Assembly: GCF_004362865.1 (NCBI RefSeq) | Contig: NZ_SNYI01000002.1 | Location: 620,001 to 684,000, forward strand | Source: Zeaxanthinibacter enoshimensis | GTDB taxonomy: Bacteria > Bacteroidota > Bacteroidia > Flavobacteriales > Flavobacteriaceae | DNA length: 64,000 nucleotides | Reading direction: 5' to 3' | Shown here: piece by piece, positions 18,095 to 26,818 of the stretch | How the letters are laid out: every line of letters begins with the position of its first letter | Position numbering within the stretch: position 1 is the stretch's first letter | The notes under the pieces: model-generated | What the model was told of the DNA's origin: nothing | Database searches by the model: none | Seen by the model: the letters and a program-made list of their open reading frames with translations, nothing else | Made by a program: the position numbers and the translations under genes

Positions 18095-21000
18095 TTGTTG
18101 AGGACCCTCCTGGTGCTTATACTCATATGCGTTCTGGGTACACTCATCCTTTCCCTGCCCTTTGTGCAGACCAGGTTGGCCAAATACGCCACGGATTCGA
18201 TCAACGGACAATATGGTACCAATATCAACATAGATAAGTTAAAGCTCTCGTTATTGAGCTGGGACACCACCCTAAAGGGCGTATACATCGAAGATTACCG
18301 CAAGGACACCTTGTTTTATATCCGGGATATTTCTACATCTGTTCTCCATATGGGGAACCTGGTCAAGGGCCGGTTAGAATTCGGTGATATAGAAGTGAAT
18401 GGCCTGAATTTTAAGCTGAAGACGTACCAGGGAGAGACCAATACCAACCTGAATGTCTTTATTGAAAAACTGGATGACAAACAGCCCAGGCCCCCGGGCA
18501 CTCCCCCTTTCTTTTTTTCAACAGGCCTGGTAAATATCAACAACAGTAAGTTTCGGCTTCTCGATGAGAACCTGGAACGAGAACAGGTGCTCTATTTCAG
18601 GGACCTGAATATAACGGCCAATGACTTTGTGATAGTCGGACCAAAAGTACAGGCGGATATCGATGACATGTCTTTTAAAAGTACAAGGGAGTTAGAAGTA
18701 CGACAGTTGCGGACGGCGTTCCAGTATACAAAGGAGCAAATGCGGTTTGATTCGCTTCACCTTGAAACCGGGGAAAGCGTTTTTAAGGGAAACCTCGTCT
18801 TTAATTATCAACGGGAGGATTTCCAGGATTTTATGAATAAAGTACAGCTGGAAGCCGAATTTGTGGAATCTACAGTTGCTTTTGATGAGATCAATAAACT
18901 TTACGACCAGTTTGGAAAGGACAAATCGGTGACCTTTTCTTCACAGCTCAGCGGCACCCTCAACGATCTCACCGTTAATGATCTTTACCTGAATTCTGAT
19001 AATACAGGTATTCGGGGCGACTTCAATTTCAAAAATCTGTTCATAAAAGAAGAACCATTTGTTCTAAAGGCAGATATCAGGAATATCACGACCAGCTATT
19101 ACCAGCTTAGAGCATTATTACCTAATATACTGGGAACATCACTGCCGTCCTCTTTTAATAATCTGGGGCAATTCACGATCAGGGGAGACGCTACCGTGAC
19201 AGAATCCTCTATTGATTCCAGGGTGAACTTAACCACTGCAATTGGGGATAGTTACGCGGATCTGAACCTGACCAATATTAATAATATTGACAATGCCGCA
19301 TACGAGGGCTTTATTTCCCTGATGAACTTTGATCTGGGTGCTTTCCTTAATGATCCTAAACTGGGGACCGCCTCTATGGACCTTAATGTGGAAGGGAAAG
19401 GATTTGTAAAGAAGACCTTGAATACAGAGGTCATCGGTGAGGTTTACCATATTAACTTCAATAAATACAAGTATGAGAATGTAAATGTTTCAGGGATATT
19501 GAAGGATCAGCTCTTTGATGGTTCCCTGGTAGCTAATGACCCCAACCTGCAGATGAGTTTTACTGGTTTGGCCGACTTTGGAAGTGCGGTCAACACATTT
19601 AATTTCAGGGCCGATGTTAACTATGCGGATTTCAGGAAGCTCAACTTTATTAATGACAGTATTTCCGTTTTCAAAGGAAATGTCAATATGGATGTCAAAG
19701 GAAGTAATCTTGATAATATCGTTGGTGAAGTGAAATTCACCGAGACTAGTTACCAAAATGTCAACGACACGTATTATTTTGATGATTTCCAGGTGACCTC
19801 TTCCTTTGGACCGGATTCCCTGCGGACCATTGATATCAATTCTCCGGATATCATTACCGGTTATATGCGTGGTAATTTCAAGGTGAACGAATTAGGGAAG
19901 CTGGTACAGAATTCAGTTGGTAGTATCTATACCAATTACCGGCCGTATAAAATTTCCGAAGGACAGAAACTGGCATTCAATTTCAATATTTACAACAAGA
20001 TCGTAGAAGTGTTTTTCCCTGAAGTGGAATTTGGCCCAAATACTTTCATCCGGGGTAATATCATCGCTGACGAAGGCGATTTTAAACTTAATTTTAAATC
20101 ACCCTCCATCAAGGCATTTGGCAATGAGCTGGACAGTATCGATGTGAAAATTGACAACAAGAACCCGCTTTTCAACACCTTCGTTTCTGTGGCGGATGTC
20201 ATGACCCCATATTATAATGCCAAGGATTTTAACCTGATCAACACCACGCTGAAAGACACCCTCTTTTTCCGGACCGAATTTAAGGGTGGGAGCGAATACA
20301 ATGACAGCTACAACCTGAATTTCTACCACACCTTTAATCAGGAGAAAAAATCGGTCATTGGTTTGAAACGGTCAGAAATTAGTTTCAAAGATCACACCTG
20401 GGTATTGAACAAGGAAGGGAACCAGCAGAACAAGGTCATCCTGAACAGAACCCTGGACAGTATCCGGATCGAGGAGATCGTTATGAATAATAACGAGGAG
20501 CAGATCAAATTAAGAGGAGAGATCGCGGATTCTACATATAAGGACCTGGAGATGGAATTCAGGATCGTTTCCCTGCAGAAAATTACGCCAACCCTGGATA
20601 GTCTTAACCTTGAGGGAGAGATCACAGGTAACCTCAATATTTTACAGAAAGACAATATTTACCTGCCCTCCAGTAACCTGAATATTTCAGATTTTGGAGT
20701 GAACGGTATCCGGTTGGGCGATATGAGTATTGGGATCGTAGGGAACCGGGATCTCACGGATTTTGTTGTTAATACGCAGATCACCGAGAATGGCATTGAA
20801 AAATTCAGTGTGATTGGGAATGTCCTAAACCAGGGAGAGATCCCGGAAGCATCATTATTAGTGAACTTCAGGGATTTCCAGTTAGAACCTTTCAGTCCCC
20901 TGGGCGAAGGCGTGATCACCAATATCCGGGGTAGGCTCAATGGTAGCGCCCAGGTGGCCGGGCGATTAGACAATCCTGACATCAGCGGCTTACTGACGCT

Positions 21001-22540
21001 GAACAACGCGGGGATCGCCATCCCTTATCTGAACGTCGATTATGATTTTGGACCGAATTCCACCGTGCGCCTTTTTAACCAGTCATTCGATTTTCAGAAC
21101 GTCCAGCTTACAGACATAGCCTTCCAGACCCATGCGGTACTTGATGGTACTATCACCCACGATTTTTGGGGGGATTGGGAGCTCGATTTTGATGTAGATA
21201 CCGAGGGTGACCGCTTTTTGATCCTCAACACGGAGTTCGAGGAGGAAGTACTCTATTACGGGACCGGGTTTGTAAACGGGACTGGAGCCATTTTTGGCCC
21301 TACCCGGGCACTGAATATTACCTTTGACGGGGCTACAGCCCGTGGTAGTTCTCTGAAGATCCCTATTAGCGATGTAGCATCCGTCGGGGATTATTCGTTT
21401 ATCAATTTCATCGAGAAAGGAGTAGTGGCTGAGGAGGAATCAGAACGCGTATTGAAAGAATACCAGGGATTAGACCTGGAATTTGACCTGGTAGTTACTC
21501 CTGATGCAGAGGTGGAGATCATCGTTGATCCCAAGACCGGAAGTTCTCTCAAAGGTACAGGGGAGGGAATTCTCCTGATCCAGATCAATACCAATGGCAC
21601 CTTCAATATGTATGGTGATTTCGTTGCAGTCAGTGGTCGATATAACTATAAATTCGGGGGAGTGATCGATAAGACATTTATCGTTCAACCCGGGGGTACC
21701 ATTTCCTGGACAGGGGACCCCCTCGGCGCACAACTACAGATGGAAGCGGTGTATTCACTCAATGCGAACCCTGCTCCGCTGTTAGATAATTCCGGTTATT
21801 CGCGCCGGATTCCAACCGAGGTTGTGGTACAGCTAACGGGTGAACTTGAACAGCCGACCATCGATTTTAATATTGATTTCCCCGGAACCAGCTCAATAGT
21901 AAAATCAGAATTACAATATCGTCTGCAGGATCCGACAGTAGAAGAACGGAATGCAATTTTCCTGTTGGCACAGGGAACTTTTGTGAATGATAATTCCGGT
22001 TTAAGCGGACAGGCCGTAATAGGAAATGCTATCCAGACCGCCTCTGGTCTGCTGAATTCGGTGTTGAGCGGCAGCAATGATAAGTTCGATTTCGGCGTGT
22101 CTTATGAACAGGGATACCTTGATCCTAATGATGTACAGACCGAAGACCGGATAGGTGTGACTGTTTCCACTCAGATCAGTGACAGGGTTTTATTTAACGG
22201 GCGTTTCGGGGTACCAGTTGGAGGGGTTACCGAGACCGTGGTAGCCGGGGACGTGGAAGTACAGGTGTTGTTGAATGAACAGGGTACTTTAAGGGCCAAG
22301 ATATTTAACAGGGAAAACGAGATCCGGCAGTTCCTGGCAGATGACCAGGGCTATACCCAGGGAGTGGGACTTTCTTACGAGGTCGATTTCAACAGTTTCC
22401 GATCCCTTATCCGGAAAGTATTGGGACAGAACGATAGACCTAAGCCACAACCAAAGCCTGATAATGAGACTCCAACAACGGTTATGGGCAATGATAGCCT
22501 GATAAGAGTCTATCCCAAGCAGAAAACCAGGCTTCCCTGA
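18095..22540 (+). CDS. tamB: TamB-like translocation/assembly module inner-membrane protein
   Basis: The protein of about 1481 residues has one N-terminal hydrophobic anchor (LLVLILICVLGTLILSLPF) and a very long beta-rich body of the AsmA/TamB type. The C-terminal DUF490 domain has segments such as GGVIDKTFIVQPGGTISWTGDP (split: GGVIDKTFIVQ, PGGTISWTGDP), AVYSLNANPAPLL and LQYRLQDPTVEERNAIFLLAQG (split: LQYRLQDP, NAIFLLAQG). TamB-like proteins span the periplasm and move lipid or help outer-membrane protein assembly. No ATG exists ahead of the anchor. TTG at 18095 or 18098 is the best start, but the frame is open back to 18068 with positively charged codons, so the true start is uncertain. 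It ends before the pfkA control region. Confidence 0.92.
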   Translation: MLRTLLVLILICVLGTLILSLPFVQTRLAKYATDSINGQYGTNINIDKLKLSLLSWDTTLKGVYIEDYRKDTLFYIRDISTSVLHMGNLVKGRLEFGDIEVNGLNFKLKTYQGETNTNLNVFIEKLDDKQPRPPGTPPFFFSTGLVNINNSKFRLLDENLEREQVLYFRDLNITANDFVIVGPKVQADIDDMSFKSTRELEVRQLRTAFQYTKEQMRFDSLHLETGESVFKGNLVFNYQREDFQDFMNKVQLEAEFVESTVAFDEINKLYDQFGKDKSVTFSSQLSGTLNDLTVNDLYLNSDNTGIRGDFNFKNLFIKEEPFVLKADIRNITTSYYQLRALLPNILGTSLPSSFNNLGQFTIRGDATVTESSIDSRVNLTTAIGDSYADLNLTNINNIDNAAYEGFISLMNFDLGAFLNDPKLGTASMDLNVEGKGFVKKTLNTEVIGEVYHINFNKYKYENVNVSGILKDQLFDGSLVANDPNLQMSFTGLADFGSAVNTFNFRADVNYADFRKLNFINDSISVFKGNVNMDVKGSNLDNIVGEVKFTETSYQNVNDTYYFDDFQVTSSFGPDSLRTIDINSPDIITGYMRGNFKVNELGKLVQNSVGSIYTNYRPYKISEGQKLAFNFNIYNKIVEVFFPEVEFGPNTFIRGNIIADEGDFKLNFKSPSIKAFGNELDSIDVKIDNKNPLFNTFVSVADVMTPYYNAKDFNLINTTLKDTLFFRTEFKGGSEYNDSYNLNFYHTFNQEKKSVIGLKRSEISFKDHTWVLNKEGNQQNKVILNRTLDSIRIEEIVMNNNEEQIKLRGEIADSTYKDLEMEFRIVSLQKITPTLDSLNLEGEITGNLNILQKDNIYLPSSNLNISDFGVNGIRLGDMSIGIVGNRDLTDFVVNTQITENGIEKFSVIGNVLNQGEIPEASLLVNFRDFQLEPFSPLGEGVITNIRGRLNGSAQVAGRLDNPDISGLLTLNNAGIAIPYLNVDYDFGPNSTVRLFNQSFDFQNVQLTDIAFQTHAVLDGTITHDFWGDWELDFDVDTEGDRFLILNTEFEEEVLYYGTGFVNGTGAIFGPTRALNITFDGATARGSSLKIPISDVASVGDYSFINFIEKGVVAEEESERVLKEYQGLDLEFDLVVTPDAEVEIIVDPKTGSSLKGTGEGILLIQINTNGTFNMYGDFVAVSGRYNYKFGGVIDKTFIVQPGGTISWTGDPLGAQLQMEAVYSLNANPAPLLDNSGYSRRIPTEVVVQLTGELEQPTIDFNIDFPGTSSIVKSELQYRLQDPTVEERNAIFLLAQGTFVNDNSGLSGQAVIGNAIQTASGLLNSVLSGSNDKFDFGVSYEQGYLDPNDVQTEDRIGVTVSTQISDRVLFNGRFGVPVGGVTETVVAGDVEVQVLLNEQGTLRAKIFNRENEIRQFLADDQGYTQGVGLSYEVDFNSFRSLIRKVLGQNDRPKPQPKPDNETPTTVMGNDSLIRVYPKQKTRLP

Positions 22541-22594
22541 TCGCTGCACATTGAACCATTGTTGCATTTTTCACAACTTAAAGGAAAATTTATT

Positions 22595-22612
22595 AACGAT
22601 AACGTTATCGTT
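22595..22612. promoter_or_regulatory. Perfect 18-bp palindrome, candidate LacI-family operator
   Basis: AACGATAACGTTATCGTT is a perfect palindrome with the central CG step typical of LacI-family operators. It lies 80 bp upstream of the pfkA ATG and after the tamB stop, in a 151-bp gap. A regulator of central sugar metabolism could bind it to control pfkA-gapA. No LacI-family gene is in the window, so this is inference. Confidence 0.55.
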
Positions 22613-22691
22613 TGCCAGCTTTGCCTGAAATAGAGAAGGAAATCAATGCTTTTTGGTAGAAGTTTCTTAAATTCGCAGTTCGATTTTTTTT

Positions 22692-23678
22692 ATGGCAGGA
22701 AAGATTAAAAAAATAGCAGTATTCACTTCGGGAGGAGATTCCCCCGGCATGAATGCGGCCATTCGGAGCGTAGTCAGGACATGTGCATACCTGAAAGTAG
22801 AATGTCTGGCGATCTACCGTGGTTACCAGGGAATGATAGAAGGAGATTTTGTACCGATGGACGCGCGAAGCGTAAACAACATCATTAATAAAGGTGGGAC
22901 CATCCTGAAATCAGCCCGATGTGATGAATTCCGTACCAAGGAAGGAAGGCAAAAGGCTTATGACCAGCTGGTCGCAGCCGATGTAGACGCTTTCGTTGTG
23001 ATTGGAGGAGATGGGAGTTTCAGGGGAGCGCAGATATTTAACGAGGAATTCGGATTCCCTGTTATGGGTATTCCGGGGACCATTGATAATGATATATTCG
23101 GAACACGATTTACCCTTGGCTTCGATACCGCTTTGAATACCGTGGTAGAAGCTATCGATAAGATCCGTGATACTGCAAGCTCGCATAACCGGTTGTTCTT
23201 CGTCGAGGTGATGGGACGAGATGTAGGTCATATAGCCCTGAACGCCGGAGTTGGTGCAGGGGCTGAGGAAGTTTTGATCCCTGAACTGGATCTTGGATTG
23301 GAACGTTTACTGGAATCGCTTAAGAGAAGTAAGAAATCGGGTAAATCTTCTAGTATCGTGGTCGTTGCGGAGGGAGACAAAACCGGTAAAAACGTATTTG
23401 AACTCAAGGAATACGTGGAAAGCCATTTGCCAATATATGATGTCAGGGTCTCAGTACTCGGACATATGCAGCGCGGTGGTTCACCATCATGCTTTGACAG
23501 GGTATTGGCGAGCAGAATGGGGGTGAAGGCCGTGGAGACCCTGTTGGAAGGAAAATCGAACCTGATGGTAGGAATTATCGATAACGAGATCGTTCTTACA
23601 CCCATCAGTGAAGCTATAAAAGGACATACAAAAATTGATCATGAACTTATTCGGGTATCCGATATCATGACCACATAA
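22692..23678 (+). CDS. pfkA: ATP-dependent 6-phosphofructokinase
   Basis: The 328-residue protein has the PfkA motifs FTSGGDSPGMNAAIRS near the N-terminus, the nucleotide-site GGDGS (residues 105-109), the catalytic GTIDND (Asp132) and the fructose-6-phosphate segment MGRDVGHIAL. The glycine after GGD is the type usual for ATP rather than pyrophosphate use. It phosphorylates fructose 6-phosphate in glycolysis. gapA follows 24 nt downstream, so both are likely one operon under the upstream palindrome. Confidence 0.98.
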   Translation: MAGKIKKIAVFTSGGDSPGMNAAIRSVVRTCAYLKVECLAIYRGYQGMIEGDFVPMDARSVNNIINKGGTILKSARCDEFRTKEGRQKAYDQLVAADVDAFVVIGGDGSFRGAQIFNEEFGFPVMGIPGTIDNDIFGTRFTLGFDTALNTVVEAIDKIRDTASSHNRLFFVEVMGRDVGHIALNAGVGAGAEEVLIPELDLGLERLLESLKRSKKSGKSSSIVVVAEGDKTGKNVFELKEYVESHLPIYDVRVSVLGHMQRGGSPSCFDRVLASRMGVKAVETLLEGKSNLMVGIIDNEIVLTPISEAIKGHTKIDHELIRVSDIMTT

Positions 23679-23687
23679 AAACATTAA

Positions 23688-24704
<1,017 letters not shown>

Positions 24705-24722
24705 TATTAAATGAACAGATGA

Positions 24723-24770
24723 AAAATATCCTTAAAATGGGCATTTGATCGCTTGTTTTAAGGATATTTT
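24723..24770 (+). terminator. 15-bp perfect hairpin after gapA
   Basis: The arms 24723-24737 and 24756-24770 are perfectly complementary (AAAATATCCTTAAAA) with an 18-nt loop. The 3' arm ends in TTTT and is followed by AGTTT. It sits between gapA and the kinase gene and could be a terminator or an attenuator. The AT-rich stem and long loop make it less typical than the susCD terminator. Confidence 0.55.
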
Positions 24771-24789
24771 AGTTTAAAACTATTCCGAT

Positions 24790-25641
24790 ATGATTGTAAT
24801 CGTAGATAGCGGTGCAACCAAGGCTGATTGGATTGCACTTGATGATAAAGGAGAGCAGGTTTTCATGACCCAGACCCTTGGACTTAGTCCTGAAGTTCTT
24901 ACTCCTGAAGTAATTGTAGAACGCCTGGCCAATAATTTTGAGCTATCTAAAAATAGCAGGAAGGTTCGTCGTTTACATTTTTATGGTGCCGGTTGCGGGA
25001 CATTACGTATGCGTAAATTTCTTAAGAAGATCTTTAAGGAGTTTTTCCCCAATGCACAGGTTGAGGTTAAGGAAGATACCTATGCCGCAATATATTCAAC
25101 TACAAAGGTAGGACACCAGGGAATTGTCTGTATCCTGGGAACCGGTTCAAATTGTAGTTATTACGACGGGCACCAACTCTTCCAGAAGGTGACCTCACTG
25201 GGCTACATCCCTATGGACGATGGAAGTGGAAACTTCTTTGGGCGAAAACTTATCCGCGATTATTACTTCCACAAAATGCCCCAGGACCTGGCTCTAAAAT
25301 TCTCAAAGGAATACAACCTCGAGGCCGATGTAATTAAGGAGAATCTATATAAGAAACCGAATCCGAATACATACCTGGCCACTTTTGCGAGGTTCCTGGT
25401 AGAGAATAAGGATCACGCCTATAGTAAAGGTGTGATAGATAAAGGTTTGCAGCAATTCGTTAACAATTACATCATGCAGTTTGAACTGGCGACTAAAGTG
25501 CCAATCCACTTTGTGGGTAGTATTGCCTGGTTCCTTCGGGATGAACTGAAAACGGTGATCGAAAGAAATGACCTCGTATTGGGAGTGATCCGTCAAAGAC
25601 CGATTGAGGGTCTAATGGAATTTCACAAACAGACTATTTAA
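24790..25641 (+). CDS. BadF/BadG/BcrA/BcrD ATPase family kinase (N-acetylglucosamine kinase-like)
   Basis: The 283-residue protein has the ASKHA fold phosphate loop VDSGATKADWIAL at the N-terminus and the second glycine-rich loop CILGTGSNCSYYDG, plus GYIPMDDGSGNFFG. Members of this size in Bacteroidota are annotated as N-acetylglucosamine kinases or hexosamine kinases, acting on sugars from wall turnover or chitin. The exact sugar is not certain. Its stop overlaps the convergent ridA stop region by 8 bp. Confidence 0.88.
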   Translation: MIVIVDSGATKADWIALDDKGEQVFMTQTLGLSPEVLTPEVIVERLANNFELSKNSRKVRRLHFYGAGCGTLRMRKFLKKIFKEFFPNAQVEVKEDTYAAIYSTTKVGHQGIVCILGTGSNCSYYDGHQLFQKVTSLGYIPMDDGSGNFFGRKLIRDYYFHKMPQDLALKFSKEYNLEADVIKENLYKKPNPNTYLATFARFLVENKDHAYSKGVIDKGLQQFVNNYIMQFELATKVPIHFVGSIAWFLRDELKTVIERNDLVLGVIRQRPIEGLMEFHKQTI

Positions 25642-26017
25642 CCGCGATCACGGAAATTTCCACGTTTACAAATTTAGGAAGCCTGGATACTTCTACGGTT
25701 TCTCTGGCCGGTGCTAATGCCGGGGTAAAGTATGCTCCGTAAGCGGCGTTGATCTCTGCGAACTGGTGCATATCCTTAATAAAAATCGTGCTTTTAACCA
25801 CATTTTCAAAAGTCATCCCGGCCTCGGTCAGGATGGCTTTTAAATTTTCCATCACTTGTGTGGTTTCCTGTTGTATACTTCCCTGTACCAGGTTCATGTT
25901 TGCGGGATCCAGGGCAATCTGTCCTGAAACATACAGGGTGTCCTTGATCAATATTGCCTGATTGTATGGACCGATAGGAGCCGGTGCGTTTTTAGTGTGA
26001 ATGATCTTCTTTTCCAT
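25634..26017 (-). CDS. ridA: RidA family enamine/imine deaminase
   Basis: The 127-residue protein starts MEKKIIHTKNAPAPIGPYNQA (split: MEKKIIHT, KNAPAPIGPYNQA), the classical RidA N-terminus. It contains LYVSGQIALDP, ENLKAILTEAGMTFENVVK and the C-terminal PARETVEVSRLPK with the conserved arginine. It hydrolyses reactive 2-aminoacrylate-type imines made by PLP enzymes. I start at the ATG at 26017, because the 11 extra upstream codons do not match the family. It is convergent with and overlaps the sugar kinase gene by 8 bp. Confidence 0.95.
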   Translation of the reverse strand: MEKKIIHTKNAPAPIGPYNQAILIKDTLYVSGQIALDPANMNLVQGSIQQETTQVMENLKAILTEAGMTFENVVKSTIFIKDMHQFAEINAAYGAYFTPALAPARETVEVSRLPKFVNVEISVIAVK

Positions 26018-26114
26018 TTCTAAAAGGTTAGGTGATAAATGTAGTGACATCGGTGAAAAGACACAAGGTGGGTAAGATCATTTGTAGTTACACAGGTACA
26101 AAGTGGTGATACGG

Positions 26115-26143
26115 CCCGCCCGACTGAACGTCGTTCGGGGGGG
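26115..26143. repeat. GC-rich hairpin, copy 1 of family A
   Basis: CCCGCCC (26115-26121), a GACT bulge, the tip GAACG-T-CGTTC (26126-26136) and GGGGGGG (26137-26143). The right arm has one mismatch compared with copy 2. It borders the left side of the 8-bp array. Confidence 0.75.
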
Positions 26144-26190
26144 TGATGCAGTGATGCAGTGATGCAGTGATGCGGTGATGCGGTGATGCG
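26143..26190. repeat. Six tandem 8-bp units GTGATGCR
   Basis: Three GTGATGCA units (26143-26166) are followed by three GTGATGCG units (26167-26190). The array lies exactly between two copies of the family A hairpin. It is too short-period for CRISPR. Confidence 0.9.
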
Positions 26191-26191
26191 G

Positions 26192-26220
26192 CCTGCCCGA
26201 CTGAACGTCGTTCGGGCGGG
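26192..26220. repeat. GC-rich hairpin, copy 2 of family A
   Basis: CCTGCCC (26192-26198), GACT bulge, tip GAACG-T-CGTTC (26203-26213) and GGGCGGG (26214-26220), closing with one T-G pair. Nearly identical to the copy at 26115. Confidence 0.8.
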
Positions 26221-26455
26221 TGATGCGGTGGAAAAATACATTCCATGTAAACTACAAACTTCAAACTTCGAAATGTTACAGAGGTACACAGGGACATAGT
26301 GACAAAGTGGTGACAATGGTGACAGGGAGACAAGGGGATGGGAAGCTTTACTTTAATGATAAATCTCGAAATTGGCTAAAGATCTCCAATTGATAACTGC
26401 GAACTGCAAACAGCGAACTGCGAACAACAAACTTCGCACTCGAACCTCGAATTTA

Positions 26456-26493
26456 CCTACCCGCCCGTTCCGGTCGGACGGGCCGTAGGTAGG
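26456..26493. repeat. 38-bp nested hairpin, copy 1 of family B
   Basis: Outer stem CCTACC (26456-26461) with GGTAGG (26488-26493). Inner stem GCCCG (26463-26467) with CGGGC (26479-26483), then TCCG-GT-CGGA at the tip. The second copy is identical. Confidence 0.85.
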
Positions 26494-26671
26494 CCTCAAA
26501 CTTCGAACCGTTACAGAGGTACACAGGGACATAGTGACAAAGTGGTGACAAAGGTGACATGAGGGACAAGGGAGACAGGAAGCTTTACCTTGATGATTAA
26601 TCTCGAAACTAGTTAAGCGTGCCCAACCGCAAACTGCGAACAGCGATCTTCGCACTCGAACCTCAAATTTA

Positions 26672-26686
26672 CCTGCCGTAGGCAGG
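26672..26686. repeat. Short form of family B hairpin
   Basis: CCTGCC-GTA-GGCAGG is a perfect 6-bp stem with loop GTA. It equals the outer part of the 38-bp form without its inner 23-bp hairpin. A second short form with one mismatch lies at 26761-26775. Confidence 0.75.
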
Positions 26687-26704
26687 CCTCAAACCTCGAA
26701 TTTA

Positions 26705-26742
26705 CCTACCCGCCCGTTCCGGTCGGACGGGCCGTAGGTAGG
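26705..26742. repeat. 38-bp nested hairpin, copy 2 of family B
   Basis: Identical in all 38 positions to the copy at 26456, with the same flanking context (AATTTACCTACC before, CCTCAAAC after). Confidence 0.85.
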
Positions 26743-26775
26743 CCTCAAACCTCGAATTTACCTCCCGTAGGTAGG

Positions 26776-26817
26776 CCTCAAACTTCGAACCTCGAACCTC
26801 AAACCTCGAACCTCAAT
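26776..26817. repeat. Six 7-bp units of CCTCRAA type
   Basis: Units are CCTCAAA, CTTCGAA, CCTCGAA, CCTCAAA, CCTCGAA and CCTCAAT. The array ends one base before the lptD stop codon (26819-26821). Confidence 0.75.
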
Positions 26818-26818
26818 A

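Larger units (their letters stand above)
26051..26818. repeat. Dense noncoding repeat region between lptD and ridA
   Basis: About 770 bp without a credible gene. It holds two 29-bp hairpins around an 8-bp tandem array, then two copies of a unit of roughly 235 bp (26261-26495 and from 26496), each with a GC-rich nested hairpin, then a 7-bp array ending 1 bp before the lptD stop codon. The copies start with the same block (GTTACAGAGGTACACAGG at 26275 and 26510). Short ORFs across it are low-complexity and not believable proteins. The biological role is unknown. Confidence 0.9.

Noticed and set aside
18028-18288. Longer N-terminus for TsaD
   Set aside because: It would overlap tamB and run through a promoter-like box, and the family starts at the ENSNIYILAIESS segment.
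26143-26190. Tandem array as a possible CRISPR
   Set aside because: Units are 8 bp with no spacers, and no cas gene is in the window.
26020-26655. Several overlapping ORFs of 80-100 codons in the repeat region
   Set aside because: Their translations are low-complexity copies of the short tandem and hairpin repeats, on both strands, with no domain and no sensible start.
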